A stretch of DNA of 27,734 nucleotides from Gp6-AA40 sp050742535 (lineage in GTDB: Bacteria > Acidobacteriota > Vicinamibacteria > Vicinamibacterales > UBA2999): positions 1-27,734 of the forward strand of contig JBOGIQ010000038.1 of the NCBI GenBank assembly GCA_050742535.1, written 5' to 3'. The position numbers were made by a program, and so were the translations under genes. A model generated the notes under the pieces. That model was given only the letters and a program-made list of their open reading frames with translations. It was not told where the DNA came from and did not search any database. Numbering within the stretch: position 1 is the first letter of the stretch; each line of letters begins with the position of its first letter. This document shows, piece after piece, positions 1-7,509 of the stretch.

Positions 1-297
1 GACAACGATCGGCGTTGCTTCCTGGCCGCGATTCGTGTCGAGGTCCGCGAACCAGGCGAGCCCCAGCTCCGTGACGTTCGCCGTGGTGATCTGGTCGAGC
101 GGGCTGAAGCGCTGCTCGTCATAGGTTCGCCCGTGCGTCATCCACTGCCCCGGCTCGGAGTCGGCCGCGACGAGCCGTTCGGCGCCGACGGCCGCGGGCG
201 TCGATGAGGCGGAGGCGGTTTTCTCTGTCGGCCGGTAGCAGCCTGCTAGGCCGATGCAAACCGCGAGAAACCAAACCAGACGTAAAGAGAAAGACAT
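1..297 (-). CDS. PQQ-dependent dehydrogenase (quinoprotein), N-terminal part, cut by window edge
   Basis: The first 99 residues of a gene that runs off the left edge. It begins with a lipoprotein-type leader: a hydrophobic run ending in the lipobox LAGC at residues 17-20. It then reads into W-M-T-H-G-R-T-Y-D-E-Q-R-F-S-P-L-D-Q-I and LGLAWFADLDTNRGQEATPIVV. This is the typical start of the eight-bladed propeller of PQQ-dependent alcohol and sugar dehydrogenases (methanol/ethanol dehydrogenase family). These are periplasmic and oxidise alcohols or sugars, passing electrons to a cytochrome. The start is set by GGAG 8-9 bases upstream. The Ca/PQQ and haem-binding parts lie outside the window, so substrate and any cytochrome domain cannot be judged. 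It lies 134 bp downstream of the TonB receptor on the same strand. Confidence 0.85.
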   Translation of the reverse strand, partial: MSFSLRLVWFLAVCIGLAGCYRPTEKTASASSTPAAVGAERLVAADSEPGQWMTHGRTYDEQRFSPLDQITTANVTELGLAWFADLDTNRGQEATPIVV

Positions 298-431
298 GCT
301 GTAGCTCCGGGTCCTTTGGGATTCGCGCAAGAATACCGAACCGTTCGACAAAGAAAAAGGGCACGGAGAACAAAGCGTTCTTCGCGCCCTTCGCGGTTAT
401 CCGGCTGAAGCCGGACTCTACGTCGTAGGGA
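298..431. other. Intergenic region between receptor and quinoprotein genes
   Basis: This 134-bp gap carries the hairpin repeat at 399-422 and a stretch at about 346-397 built from AAAGAAAAAGGGCACGGAG and TTCGCGCCCTTCGCGG. That composition differs from the surrounding coding DNA and looks like a dispersed intergenic repeat. No ORF or clear promoter was recognised. Confidence 0.4.
399..422. repeat. TGAA-loop hairpin repeat, copy A
   Basis: A 24-base unit: arms ATCCGGC/GCCGGAC (six perfect pairs TCCGGC/GCCGGA) around a TGAA loop, followed by TCTACG. It belongs to the same family as the two copies at 22785-22840, but the sixth stem pair is swapped (G:C for C:G), so pairing is kept. A second short dyad, CTACG-T-CGTAG, follows at 418-428. 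It lies just after the stop of the TonB receptor gene and may act as a terminator or attenuator. There is no U-tract. Confidence 0.65.
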
Positions 432-3400
432 CTAGAAGTCGAACTGCGCGCTGATCTTGAACAGCCGGGCCGACGTGACCGACACCGGCGAGAGATAGGC
501 CGGTCCGTAGTTCTGCAGGTAGATGTCAACCGTGTTGGAGTTCGCCACGTTGAAGACGTCGAACGCCAGCATCGTACGGGTCCCGTTGTACCTGAAGACC
601 TTTCCGAACCGCAGATCGACGCCGTTCAGACGATCGCCGTACTTCGTCCCGGGCTCGACGATGTTGAAGAACTGCGCCAGCTGACCGCTCGAGAACACGC
701 GGCCGAGGTTCGTCTCCGTAATCACGCCTGGGATCTGGAGTGCCAGCGCCAGCCCGCTGAGGCTTTGCTGGGAGATGCTCGGGAAATTGGCTCCAGCGAA
801 CGGCACGCTGTGGAACGTGCCGCTGACCAGCACGTCGACCCTCGGCACCATGTAGCTGGCAAGCCCCTTGGCGTTCGTCTGCCATCCCGACTCGCGATGA
901 CAGAAGGCCTGCGGCCACTGGCCGAGCCCGCCGACGAACGGCGAGTCAGCGAAGAACGGCGACGATCCGCCCCACGCCCCAAAAATATAGGTTTCGGGGT
1001 GCGCCGAGACGACGCCGCAGTCGTCTTCGACGCGATTGCCAGTGCTGAACCCGGCCTGCACGGTCACGTCGCGCAGGCGCGCGTTCAAGGTGAAGTCCAC
1101 CCCGTTGTAGGTGTTGTCGATGCCACCCGCATTCTTCGAGAACGTGCGGAAGTTATCGAACTGGCCAAACTTCGACGGCTTGATGTCGTAGAAGGTCAGC
1201 GGATAGCCACCTCCGCCCGGCAGTTTCGGGTCCGACGGCACGTTGTAAACGAACGAATCGAAGTCCGCCGGCGTGAGCGCGCGGTTGATCGTCACCAGCG
1301 TGTTGCCCCACGTGCGTCGGAAGTAACCGAGCTCGACCGACACCCGCGGGAAAATCTCCTGCACGACCGCGAGGTTCAAGTCCCAGCTGTACTCGCGTGT
1401 ATTCCAGCCGTCGGTGACCGCCGGATCGACCGAGAGCAGACTGGGGGTGATTTTGGCGAAGGTCGGATTGGCCATCGGGCCGCACTCGCCGTTGGCGGCG
1501 GTGTTCAGCAGATCGCAATCGGGCCTGAAGTTGCCGGACCGCGAATCGCCCAGGCCGAAGGTGGCGTCGTTCCACGGCCTGGTCGTCTGGGCGGAAAAGC
1601 GGCCTATCCCCGCCGGGCTGTAATTCGCCCACTCGTCCACGGTGTTCACCGTCGTCAGGTATTTGCCGAAGAAGAACTTCGCCGCCGTCCTGCCGTTGCC
1701 GAACACGTCGTAGGTGGCGCCAAACCGCGGCATCAGATCCTTCTGACTGAGCGGGCCGTCCTGCGCGGGGAATACGAGCGCTGTCGGAACGAAGACGTTC
1801 GGCCCCATCTGCTGCTGCTCGAACCAGTCACGGAGGTACTCGAACCGCAGGCCACCCTGCAGCGACAGACGGCCGACCTGCCAGCGATCCTGCGCGTACA
1901 TGGCGAAAATGCCCTGATGCTGGTTCTGATCGGATGCGTGATCCGCATACATCGTGATCTGGTACGGCGCGGTACCACTCGGCGGAAGCGGAAGGGGGTA
2001 ACCAGGAGGCGCACCCCGGAAGTGGTACTTGAGCTGCGAATCGTTGTAATAGTTCTTCGGGAACGTCGAGTCGTTCTTGTGGTAGCGGATGCCGAACTTC
2101 GACGAGTGCGATCCGGTGACATACGACGTCGCGCCTTCGTAGATCGTCGTGTGCCCGGTGTGCCCCGACCAGAAGGCCGCGCGGTAATTGATGCCTGGAA
2201 TCGGGCCGCCATCGTCCTGCACCTGAATCAACGTGCTGTCGAACGAGTTCTTCTGCTCGCTGCCCCACCAGAAGTACGGGCCCAGTCCCACGTTGGCCTC
2301 GAGCAACAGACGGTTCGTCACCGGCGATGACCAGCTGATCTTGCCGAGCAGGCTCGGGTGATTCTGCGTGAAGCTCTGCGCCTCAGGCGACGCGATGAGG
2401 CCGGTGAACGACAGGCCCGATCGCGAGCCGCCCTCGATGCAGTGCTGGCAGTTGTACTGGACGTTCATCCAGCCGTCGATCTTGTTGCGCGGCGTGGCCT
2501 GCCACGTCAGGCGTCCGGAGGTGTTCTTCCAGGTGCCATCGTCGATCGCCTGCTTGGTCGTCGGCTCGTAGGTCCATTTCGTGGGATCGCCGGCGTTCGC
2601 GTTGGTGAACATGTTGATCCGCTGGCGATTTCCCTGATGGCGGAAGGACGTGAAGAACCAGAGGCGATCGCGGATCACCGGGCCGCCAAACGTCGGGTTG
2701 ACGTCCCACAGCTTTTCGAGCGAGATCGGCGTCAAGCCGCTGGCCAGTTGCGCGGCGCTCAGGTTTTCGGTCTGGAACGCGTCGCCCGCATAGTTGAAGA
2801 ACATGTTCCCGCTGAAGCTGTTGCCGCCCTGCTTCTGGATCACATTCACCTGCGGGCCGCCGGTGACGGACTCGGCCAGCGCGCCGCTCAACGTGACGTT
2901 GATTTCCTCGGCGTTCCCCACCTCCGGCGTGTATCCCGACACGCCCATGCCCTGGTACCCGGCGCTCTGTCCGTTCACCTGGACCTGCCCTTCGTTGCGC
3001 CGGCCGCCGTGAATCTGGAACACGCTGAAGATCGGCCCCGACGACGACCCGACGTCGTTGCCCTGGACGTTGATCGCCGGCACCAGCGCTGTGAAGCTGA
3101 AGTACTGACGGCCGGACGGGATGTCGGAAACCGTTGCGCCGGTGAACGTCTGCTCTGTTCGCGCGCTGGTCGTGTCCACGACGGGAGGTTCACCCGTCAC
3201 GGTGATGGCTTCCGCGACCGCGCCGACTTTCAGATCCTGGTCCACCCTGGCGATGAACGTGCCGGTCAGCACGATCCCTTCACGCCTGATCGGCGTGAAC
3301 CCCTGCAAGCTGAAGGAGATCGTATAGGTGCCCGGTCTGAGGTCGTCGATCGAATACTGACCAACGCCGTTGGTGACGACCGAGCGCGTCTTCTCGATGA

Positions 3401-3548
3401 GCGCGGGGCTCGAGGCTTCAACCGTGACGCCGGGCAGCACGGCGCCCGACGCATCTTTCACCGTGCCGACGATCCCCTGCGCGGACACGACCGTGGGCGC
3501 GAGGACGAGTCCTACGACGATCAGGAAACGTTTCGACAACCGATACAT
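432..3548 (-). CDS. TonB-dependent receptor with N-terminal carboxypeptidase-regulatory domain (Oar-like)
   Basis: A 1038-residue outer-membrane transporter. Residues 1-23 are a signal peptide (LVLAPTVVSA, then Q). Residues about 25-110 form a carboxypeptidase-regulatory beta-sandwich (GIVGTVKDASGAVLPGV, YSIDDLRPGTYTISFSLQGF). A plug domain follows (about 125-240: TGEPPVVDTTSARTEQTF, SDIPSGRQYFS), then a long beta-barrel ending in the aromatic C-terminal strand KISAQFDF, with terminal Phe for BAM recognition. The longer reading frame upstream was rejected. ATG at 3546-3548 has a strong GGAGGGAAGG site 4-8 bases upstream and gives a clean signal peptide. Such receptors import oligosaccharides, siderophores or peptides in Acidobacteriota and Bacteroidota; the substrate cannot be read from sequence. 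The divergent LysR gene and downstream quinoprotein suggest one substrate-use locus (inference). Confidence 0.93.
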   Translation of the reverse strand: MYRLSKRFLIVVGLVLAPTVVSAQGIVGTVKDASGAVLPGVTVEASSPALIEKTRSVVTNGVGQYSIDDLRPGTYTISFSLQGFTPIRREGIVLTGTFIARVDQDLKVGAVAEAITVTGEPPVVDTTSARTEQTFTGATVSDIPSGRQYFSFTALVPAINVQGNDVGSSSGPIFSVFQIHGGRRNEGQVQVNGQSAGYQGMGVSGYTPEVGNAEEINVTLSGALAESVTGGPQVNVIQKQGGNSFSGNMFFNYAGDAFQTENLSAAQLASGLTPISLEKLWDVNPTFGGPVIRDRLWFFTSFRHQGNRQRINMFTNANAGDPTKWTYEPTTKQAIDDGTWKNTSGRLTWQATPRNKIDGWMNVQYNCQHCIEGGSRSGLSFTGLIASPEAQSFTQNHPSLLGKISWSSPVTNRLLLEANVGLGPYFWWGSEQKNSFDSTLIQVQDDGGPIPGINYRAAFWSGHTGHTTIYEGATSYVTGSHSSKFGIRYHKNDSTFPKNYYNDSQLKYHFRGAPPGYPLPLPPSGTAPYQITMYADHASDQNQHQGIFAMYAQDRWQVGRLSLQGGLRFEYLRDWFEQQQMGPNVFVPTALVFPAQDGPLSQKDLMPRFGATYDVFGNGRTAAKFFFGKYLTTVNTVDEWANYSPAGIGRFSAQTTRPWNDATFGLGDSRSGNFRPDCDLLNTAANGECGPMANPTFAKITPSLLSVDPAVTDGWNTREYSWDLNLAVVQEIFPRVSVELGYFRRTWGNTLVTINRALTPADFDSFVYNVPSDPKLPGGGGYPLTFYDIKPSKFGQFDNFRTFSKNAGGIDNTYNGVDFTLNARLRDVTVQAGFSTGNRVEDDCGVVSAHPETYIFGAWGGSSPFFADSPFVGGLGQWPQAFCHRESGWQTNAKGLASYMVPRVDVLVSGTFHSVPFAGANFPSISQQSLSGLALALQIPGVITETNLGRVFSSGQLAQFFNIVEPGTKYGDRLNGVDLRFGKVFRYNGTRTMLAFDVFNVANSNTVDIYLQNYGPAYLSPVSVTSARLFKISAQFDF

Positions 3549-3698
3549 AGTCCTTCCCTCCGAGGTTGAGAGACACCCCGCCCGAACCGCACCCTGACAG
3601 GTTTCTTCCGGTGTACCAGAACCGTAGCCCGGCCAGAAATATATGTTTCGTTTCAACTAAGAGGTTTTGGATATCAAGGTGTGCTAGGCTTCGCCCGC
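3549..3698. promoter_or_regulatory. Divergent intergenic region, receptor gene / LysR gene
   Basis: The 150 bp between two divergent starts should hold both promoters and the LysR binding site. An AT-rich patch at about 3639-3677 stands out from the GC-rich surroundings. It includes the imperfect dyad TTGGATATCAA at 3667-3677, 21 bases before the LysR start. No -35/-10 pair was convincing. Operator assignment is inference from the usual LysR arrangement. Confidence 0.4.
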
Positions 3699-4673
3699 AT
3701 GGAGCTGCGTCATCTGCGGTACGTGGTCGCCGTGGCCGACACACTGCACTTCGGCCGCGCGGCGGAGCGGCTGCACCTCAGCCAGCCGCCGCTGAGCCAG
3801 CAGATCCGCCAGCTGGAAACCGAGCTGGGCGTCGCGCTGTTCCACCGCACGAAGCGGCACGTCGAGCTGACCGACGCCGGCAAGCTGTTCGTCGAGGAGG
3901 CGCGGGTCATCCTCGCCCACGCCGCGCACGCGTCGAACCTGGCGCTGCGCGTGAACCAGGGTGAGGTCGGCCAGCTGTCGATCGCCGCCGCCGGGCCGGC
4001 CGACGCGCAGGTCTTCGTCGACATCCTCCGTGCGTTCGCGCGGCGGCATCCGCAGATCCGGATGGTGGTGCGGAACATGGGCTCCGCCGAGCAGGCCCGC
4101 GCGATCCGTGAAGGACGTTTACATGTCGGATTCGTCGCGCTCCCAATCGACGAACCCGATCTGGCCACCGAGACGGTGCTCCGCCGGCCGATCGTGATTG
4201 CGCTGCCGCGCGATCACCCGCTGGCGGCCCGGGCACGCGTTCCGCTGCACGCCCTGGCCGATGAACCGCACATCATGTTCGCGCGCCGGATGGGTCCGCG
4301 GCTCTACGATGCCGTGCTCGGCGCGTGCCGGGAGGCAGGCTTCACCATGCACATCGCCCACGAGGTGGACAATCTCCACACCGCGTGCGCGCTGGTCGAG
4401 GCCGGCCTCGGCGTGTGCTTCGTGCCGGCGGCGATTCAGGAGAAGCACTCGGCGGGAATCATCCTGCGACCGGTGTCGCCGACGCTGCCGCACGTCGACT
4501 CCCAGCTCGCAATCGCCTACAAACCACAGTCGTGCGAGCTGGTCTCTCTGTTCGTCGACGTCGTCAGGGAAGTGATGGCGACGCGGCGGAGCCGCTCACG
4601 CGGCCCACGACTCCGGTCAGCGCAGGCCCCTCGACCTGGCTCGGGGCAAGCCGTCAGATTGGCGTCGGCATAG
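3699..4673 (+). CDS. LysR family transcriptional regulator
   Basis: A 324-residue LTTR. The N-terminal winged helix-turn-helix is classic: MELRHLRYVVAVADTLHFGR, AAERLHLSQPPLSQQIRQLE and ALFHRTKRHVELTDAG at residues 1-60. A linker helix and a periplasmic-binding-like effector domain follow (about 90-295), with QLSIAAAGPADAQVF and the second subdomain GLGVCFVPAA. This type resembles CatR/BenM-like regulators of aromatic or organic-acid use. ATG 3699 was chosen over GTG 3681 because family members begin MELRHLRY; the ribosome site is weak. It is divergent from the TonB receptor and probably controls it and itself. The C-terminus is about 25 residues longer than usual, and the extra part (from about 4600) is Arg/Ser/Pro-rich and overlaps a palindromic sequence at 4627-4650. 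Confidence 0.93.
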   Translation: MELRHLRYVVAVADTLHFGRAAERLHLSQPPLSQQIRQLETELGVALFHRTKRHVELTDAGKLFVEEARVILAHAAHASNLALRVNQGEVGQLSIAAAGPADAQVFVDILRAFARRHPQIRMVVRNMGSAEQARAIREGRLHVGFVALPIDEPDLATETVLRRPIVIALPRDHPLAARARVPLHALADEPHIMFARRMGPRLYDAVLGACREAGFTMHIAHEVDNLHTACALVEAGLGVCFVPAAIQEKHSAGIILRPVSPTLPHVDSQLAIAYKPQSCELVSLFVDVVREVMATRRSRSRGPRLRSAQAPRPGSGQAVRLASA

Positions 4674-4688
4674 CCGCCGCGATCGACG

Positions 4689-5039
4689 CTAGATGCGCGC
4701 GCCGACGAGGCCTCGCAGCCTGGCGTTCGTCGCGTCGTCCATATCGGCAAACCGCACGGCGAAACCAATGCCGGGCGACGCGCCGATGACCGTCCCATGG
4801 ACGCTGAGCTCGCCGTCGGGCACCGCCACGCAGATTTCCCGCACATGCGTGCCCTCCGGCGGAACAGTGAAGCGATCGTCGATATAGCAGCCGGTTGGAC
4901 TGATGCTGCTGACGCGCGCCTGCTGCTCACCCCACGGGCTCACCCAGTTGCACTCGAAATACCGGTAGATGCGCTGCCGCTGCCGACGGCCGTTCCGCGG
5001 GCCTCGGTTCCAGAGGGCAGTAAACCATTGCCCAGCCAT
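4689..5039 (-). CDS. PilZ domain protein
   Basis: A 116-residue single-domain protein. Residues 18-25 are Arg-rich (RRQRQRIYR) and supply the RxxxR motif. The strand motif SSISPTGCYI follows at 44-53, then GTVIGASPGIGFAVRFADMD, the end of the PilZ beta-barrel. PilZ domains bind cyclic di-GMP and regulate motility, exopolysaccharide or secretion by protein contact. In the canonical [D/N]xSxxG motif, the first position here is Ser45, so binding of the nucleotide is not certain. The start at ATG 5037-5039 has TTGGGAG about 8 bases upstream; the longer frame upstream has no support. It is convergent with the LysR gene, with 15 bp between them. Confidence 0.8.
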   Translation of the reverse strand: MAGQWFTALWNRGPRNGRRQRQRIYRYFECNWVSPWGEQQARVSSISPTGCYIDDRFTVPPEGTHVREICVAVPDGELSVHGTVIGASPGIGFAVRFADMDDATNARLRGLVGARI

Positions 5040-5180
5040 CGTGTGTTCTCCCAAGGGGTCTGCGTACACTGACCGGCAAGAACAGCGCCAACGTCCGCGC
5101 GGCCTGTATCTGCAGTTGCGGGCACAACTGTCCCGACCGGCGATCACAGTTATGTGCGGTCAAACACAACTGGCGTCGGT

Positions 5181-5717
5181 CTAGAAACCGATCGTCGTCG
5201 CGATGCCGATGCCCACTCCGCCCGCCGGCGCGGCCTGAATTCGAGATACCGGCACAATATAGAGAGCCCGCCGGTGGCGTGCGTCGACGACCTGGCCGGT
5301 GACACCTCCGGACACCGGCGCGAAAAACGACCACCAGATACACCCAACATCGACGCCATAACCGGGCCCGCTGGTCTTGCACTTGACCCATGCGGCCAGC
5401 GCGCCGGCGCCAATCCCAATCAGCGTTCCGTTCGCGGTCGAATCCCGTTCCTCGACCCGGCGCACGCCAAGTGCGGAAACCGCCAGGCGCTCGGAGCGGA
5501 AGTTCCACCGGCGGCGGCGAAGCTCGAGTCGATCGCCGGCAACCGACACGACCTTCCCGCTGATGCTGCGGCCGTCCTCGAGATTGACGACGATGGCCGT
5601 TCCCGGTCTGATCAATGCGGACAGCCGACCGAACGATTGAACTGGCTCCTGCGCCGTGACTTCTCCGGACAGCACACCGAGAGCAGCCACCATGAGCAAA
5701 CCACGCCTGATTGCCAT
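5181..5717 (-). CDS. Small secreted protein with LSm/SH3-like N-terminal part, function unknown
   Basis: A 178-residue exported protein. A signal peptide covers residues 1-22 (GLLMVAALGVLSGEVTAQ). It is followed by a short beta-rich stretch of the LSm/SH3 kind (LIRPGTAIVVNLEDGRSISG, KVVSVAGDRLELRR), then a Gly-rich hydrophobic segment (GTLIGIGAGALAAW) that may insert in or lie on the membrane, and a C-terminus ending GGVGIGIATTIGF. GGAG lies 8 bases before ATG 5717. The pattern (surface-charge barrel plus Gly-rich helix) recurs in Acidobacteriota proteins annotated as hypothetical. I do not recognise a function. It is divergent from the lyase gene at 5827. Confidence 0.7.
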   Translation of the reverse strand: MAIRRGLLMVAALGVLSGEVTAQEPVQSFGRLSALIRPGTAIVVNLEDGRSISGKVVSVAGDRLELRRRRWNFRSERLAVSALGVRRVEERDSTANGTLIGIGAGALAAWVKCKTSGPGYGVDVGCIWWSFFAPVSGGVTGQVVDARHRRALYIVPVSRIQAAPAGGVGIGIATTIGF

Positions 5718-5826
5718 TGGACGTCTCCGGGGAACACATGCAGCGTAGCCGTCGCATGCGGTCCACGTCCTGACGCCGCGCTGAAACATCCTGAACGCGC
5801 GTCGCTGCACAGAAAGGCAATACGAT

Positions 5827-6702
5827 GTGGCGATGCGCACGTCCCCATCCGAGTCGGCAGCCGAACGGCTTCGCCGGCGGCTTCAGCAGCCGGGCATGCT
5901 GGTCATGCCCGGCTGCCACGACGCGATGTCGGCCAGGCTGATTCAGGAGGCCGGCTTCGGGATCGGTTTCATGAGCGGCTTCGCCGTATCGGCGTCACGT
6001 CTGGGCATGCCCGACACGGGGCTGATCTCGTACGGCGAGCTGGTCGATCAGGGAACGAACATCTGCCGGGCGGTGACGATCCCGATGATCGGCGACGGCG
6101 ACACCGGCTTCGGCAGTGCGCAGAACGTGAAGCGCACGGTCCAGGGCTACGCGCGGGCGGGGTTCGCCTGCATCATGCTCGAGGATCAGGTCGCACCGAA
6201 GCGCTGCGGCCACACCGAAGGCAAGGCCGTGGTCGCGCGGGAGGAAGCGCTGACGCGCATCCGTGCCGCCGTCGACGCGCGTAACGCTGGCGAGGACATC
6301 CTGATCATGGCGCGCACCGATGCCCGCATCGACGGCCTCGACGAGGCGATCGCCCGCTGCCGCCTGTTTCGCGAGATTGGCGCCGACATCACGTTCCTCG
6401 AGGCGCCGACGAACGAAGCCGAGATGCGTCGTTATTGTGCCGACGTGGACGGGCCAAAGATGGCCAACCTGATCGAGGGAGGCAAAACGCCGCTTCTGCC
6501 TCCGGTGCAGCTGGAAGCGATCGGCTATGCGATTGCGGTCTATCCATTGACGATGCTGAACGTGTCGATCCGGGCGATGCGGTCGGCGCTCAAGAATCTG
6601 CGAGCCGGCGAGCGCGCAGCGGCGGCGATGGAGTTCGACGAGCTGAAGCAGGCTGTCGGCTTTTCCGAGTACTACGCCGAAGAAGCACGCTACAAGGTCT
6701 AG
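5827..6702 (+). CDS. Isocitrate lyase/PEP mutase superfamily enzyme (KRCGH lyase type)
   Basis: About 291 residues, a full-length (beta/alpha)8 enzyme of the ICL/PEPM superfamily. Landmarks are MPGCHDAMSARLIQEAGF (27-44), the metal-binding GDGDTGFG (89-96), LEDQVAPKRCGH (118-129) with catalytic Cys127, and IMARTDA. The Cys in KRCGH marks carbon-carbon lyases (methylisocitrate lyase, 2,3-dimethylmalate lyase) rather than oxaloacetate decarboxylases or phosphonate mutases. The reaction is probably cleavage of a 2-hydroxy or alkylated dicarboxylate to pyruvate or glyoxylate plus a second acid. The exact substrate is unknown, and no methylcitrate-cycle genes are nearby. GTG 5827 has AAAGG 9 bases upstream; ATG 5833 is the alternative start. 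The glutathione peroxidase follows after 4 bp, so they are probably co-transcribed. Confidence 0.88.
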   Translation: MAMRTSPSESAAERLRRRLQQPGMLVMPGCHDAMSARLIQEAGFGIGFMSGFAVSASRLGMPDTGLISYGELVDQGTNICRAVTIPMIGDGDTGFGSAQNVKRTVQGYARAGFACIMLEDQVAPKRCGHTEGKAVVAREEALTRIRAAVDARNAGEDILIMARTDARIDGLDEAIARCRLFREIGADITFLEAPTNEAEMRRYCADVDGPKMANLIEGGKTPLLPPVQLEAIGYAIAVYPLTMLNVSIRAMRSALKNLRAGERAAAAMEFDELKQAVGFSEYYAEEARYKV

Positions 6703-6706
6703 ATCG

Positions 6707-7195
6707 GTGGCATCGACGCTCTACGACATCGACGTGCGGACCATTGGAGGCGCCACGCAATCGCTCAGCGCCTACCGCGGAAAGACGCTCCTCATCGTGA
6801 ACGTCGCGAGCCAGTGCGGATTCACGCCGCAGTACGAGGGACTCGAAGCGTTGTTTCGCAAGTACCAGGCTCACGGATTCGTCGTCCTCGGCTTCCCGTG
6901 CAATCAGTTCGGACGGCAGGAGCCTGGCACGGAGGCGGAGATTCAACGGTTCTGCACGTCATCGTACGACGTCACGTTTCCGCTGTTCGCCAAGATCGAC
7001 GTGAACGGCCCGGCGACGCATCCCCTCTACGAACACCTCAAGTCCGCGCGGCCGGGTCTTCTTGGGACCGAGGCGATCAAGTGGAACTTCACGAAGTTCC
7101 TCGTGAACGCGCAGGGCGACGTCGTCGCACGGTACGGGCCGTACGATACGCCGGAGAAGATTGACCGCGATCTCGCGACGCTACTCGCCCGATGA
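6707..7195 (+). CDS. Glutathione peroxidase family thiol peroxidase
   Basis: A 162-residue, full-length cytoplasmic enzyme reducing hydrogen peroxide or lipid hydroperoxides. It has the whole family signature: NVASQCGFTPQY with peroxidatic Cys37 (Cys, not selenocysteine), LGFPCNQFGRQEPG with Gln67, and IKWNFTKFLV with Trp126 and Asn127, which complete the Cys-Gln-Trp-Asn tetrad. Bacterial members of this non-seleno type usually take electrons from thioredoxin. A second Cys at 83 (RFCTSSYDVTFPLF) is the likely resolving-loop cysteine. The start is GTG 6707, with AAGG 9 bases upstream lying inside the end of the preceding gene. It overlaps the next gene's original start as ATGA. Confidence 0.93.
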   Translation: MASTLYDIDVRTIGGATQSLSAYRGKTLLIVNVASQCGFTPQYEGLEALFRKYQAHGFVVLGFPCNQFGRQEPGTEAEIQRFCTSSYDVTFPLFAKIDVNGPATHPLYEHLKSARPGLLGTEAIKWNFTKFLVNAQGDVVARYGPYDTPEKIDRDLATLLAR

Positions 7196-7474
7196 ATGAC
7201 CACGTCGACGCGTTTCGTCAGGCAGGCGATCCTGCTTCCCACTTTCTCGGATTCGCGTGCTGGGATCACCTTACGCCACCGCGCACCCAGCCTGCCGCAG
7301 ACGAGCCCCTATCGGTATGACGAAGCGCTCGCGCTGGAAGTCGTCGAGCTGCTGCTGGCGCACGGCGCAGATCCGGCGGTGAAGGGGGACGACCAAACGA
7401 CGGCAGCGGACTCCGCGCGTGCGCTGGGCCAGGAACGCGTGGCGGAACGGCTCGAACGAGCGGCTCGCGCCTAG
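7192..7474 (+). pseudogene. Ankyrin-repeat protein gene broken by a single-base frameshift
   Basis: Frame 1 opens at ATG 7192, overlapping the peroxidase stop as ATGA. It reads MNDHVDAFRQAGDPASHFLG and continues to a stop at 7320. From about 7310 the frame shifted by one base reads YRYDEALALEVVELLLAHGA, DPAVKGDDQTTAADSARALG and QERVAERLERAARA, a clear final ankyrin repeat, and stops at 7474. Removing one C from the CCCC run at 7306-7309 joins the two into a single 93-94 residue protein. The alternative is an intact 92-residue ORF from ATG 7196, but its N-terminal half looks like out-of-frame Arg/Ser-rich sequence. It could be a real mutation or a sequencing error in the C run. Confidence 0.6.
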
Positions 7475-7509
7475 TGTACCGGCCGGCGATAACGCCTTAA
7501 GATGCACCT

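Noticed and set aside
765..2330. 521-residue plus-strand open frame across the receptor gene
   Set aside because: Antisense shadow of a clear TonB receptor. The product is Arg/Val/Ala-rich with no domain, no ribosome site, and typical of high-GC third-position bias.
2358..3569. 403-residue plus-strand open frame
   Set aside because: Same reason: antisense to the N-terminal half of the receptor, with no recognisable motif.
3667..3677. TTGGATATCAA as a definite LysR binding site
   Set aside because: Short and imperfect; the position is suitable but not enough for a separate operator call.
5126..5151. AACTGT/ACAGTT inverted repeat upstream of the PilZ gene
   Set aside because: Six-base arms 14 bases apart with no adjacent promoter boxes; could easily be chance.
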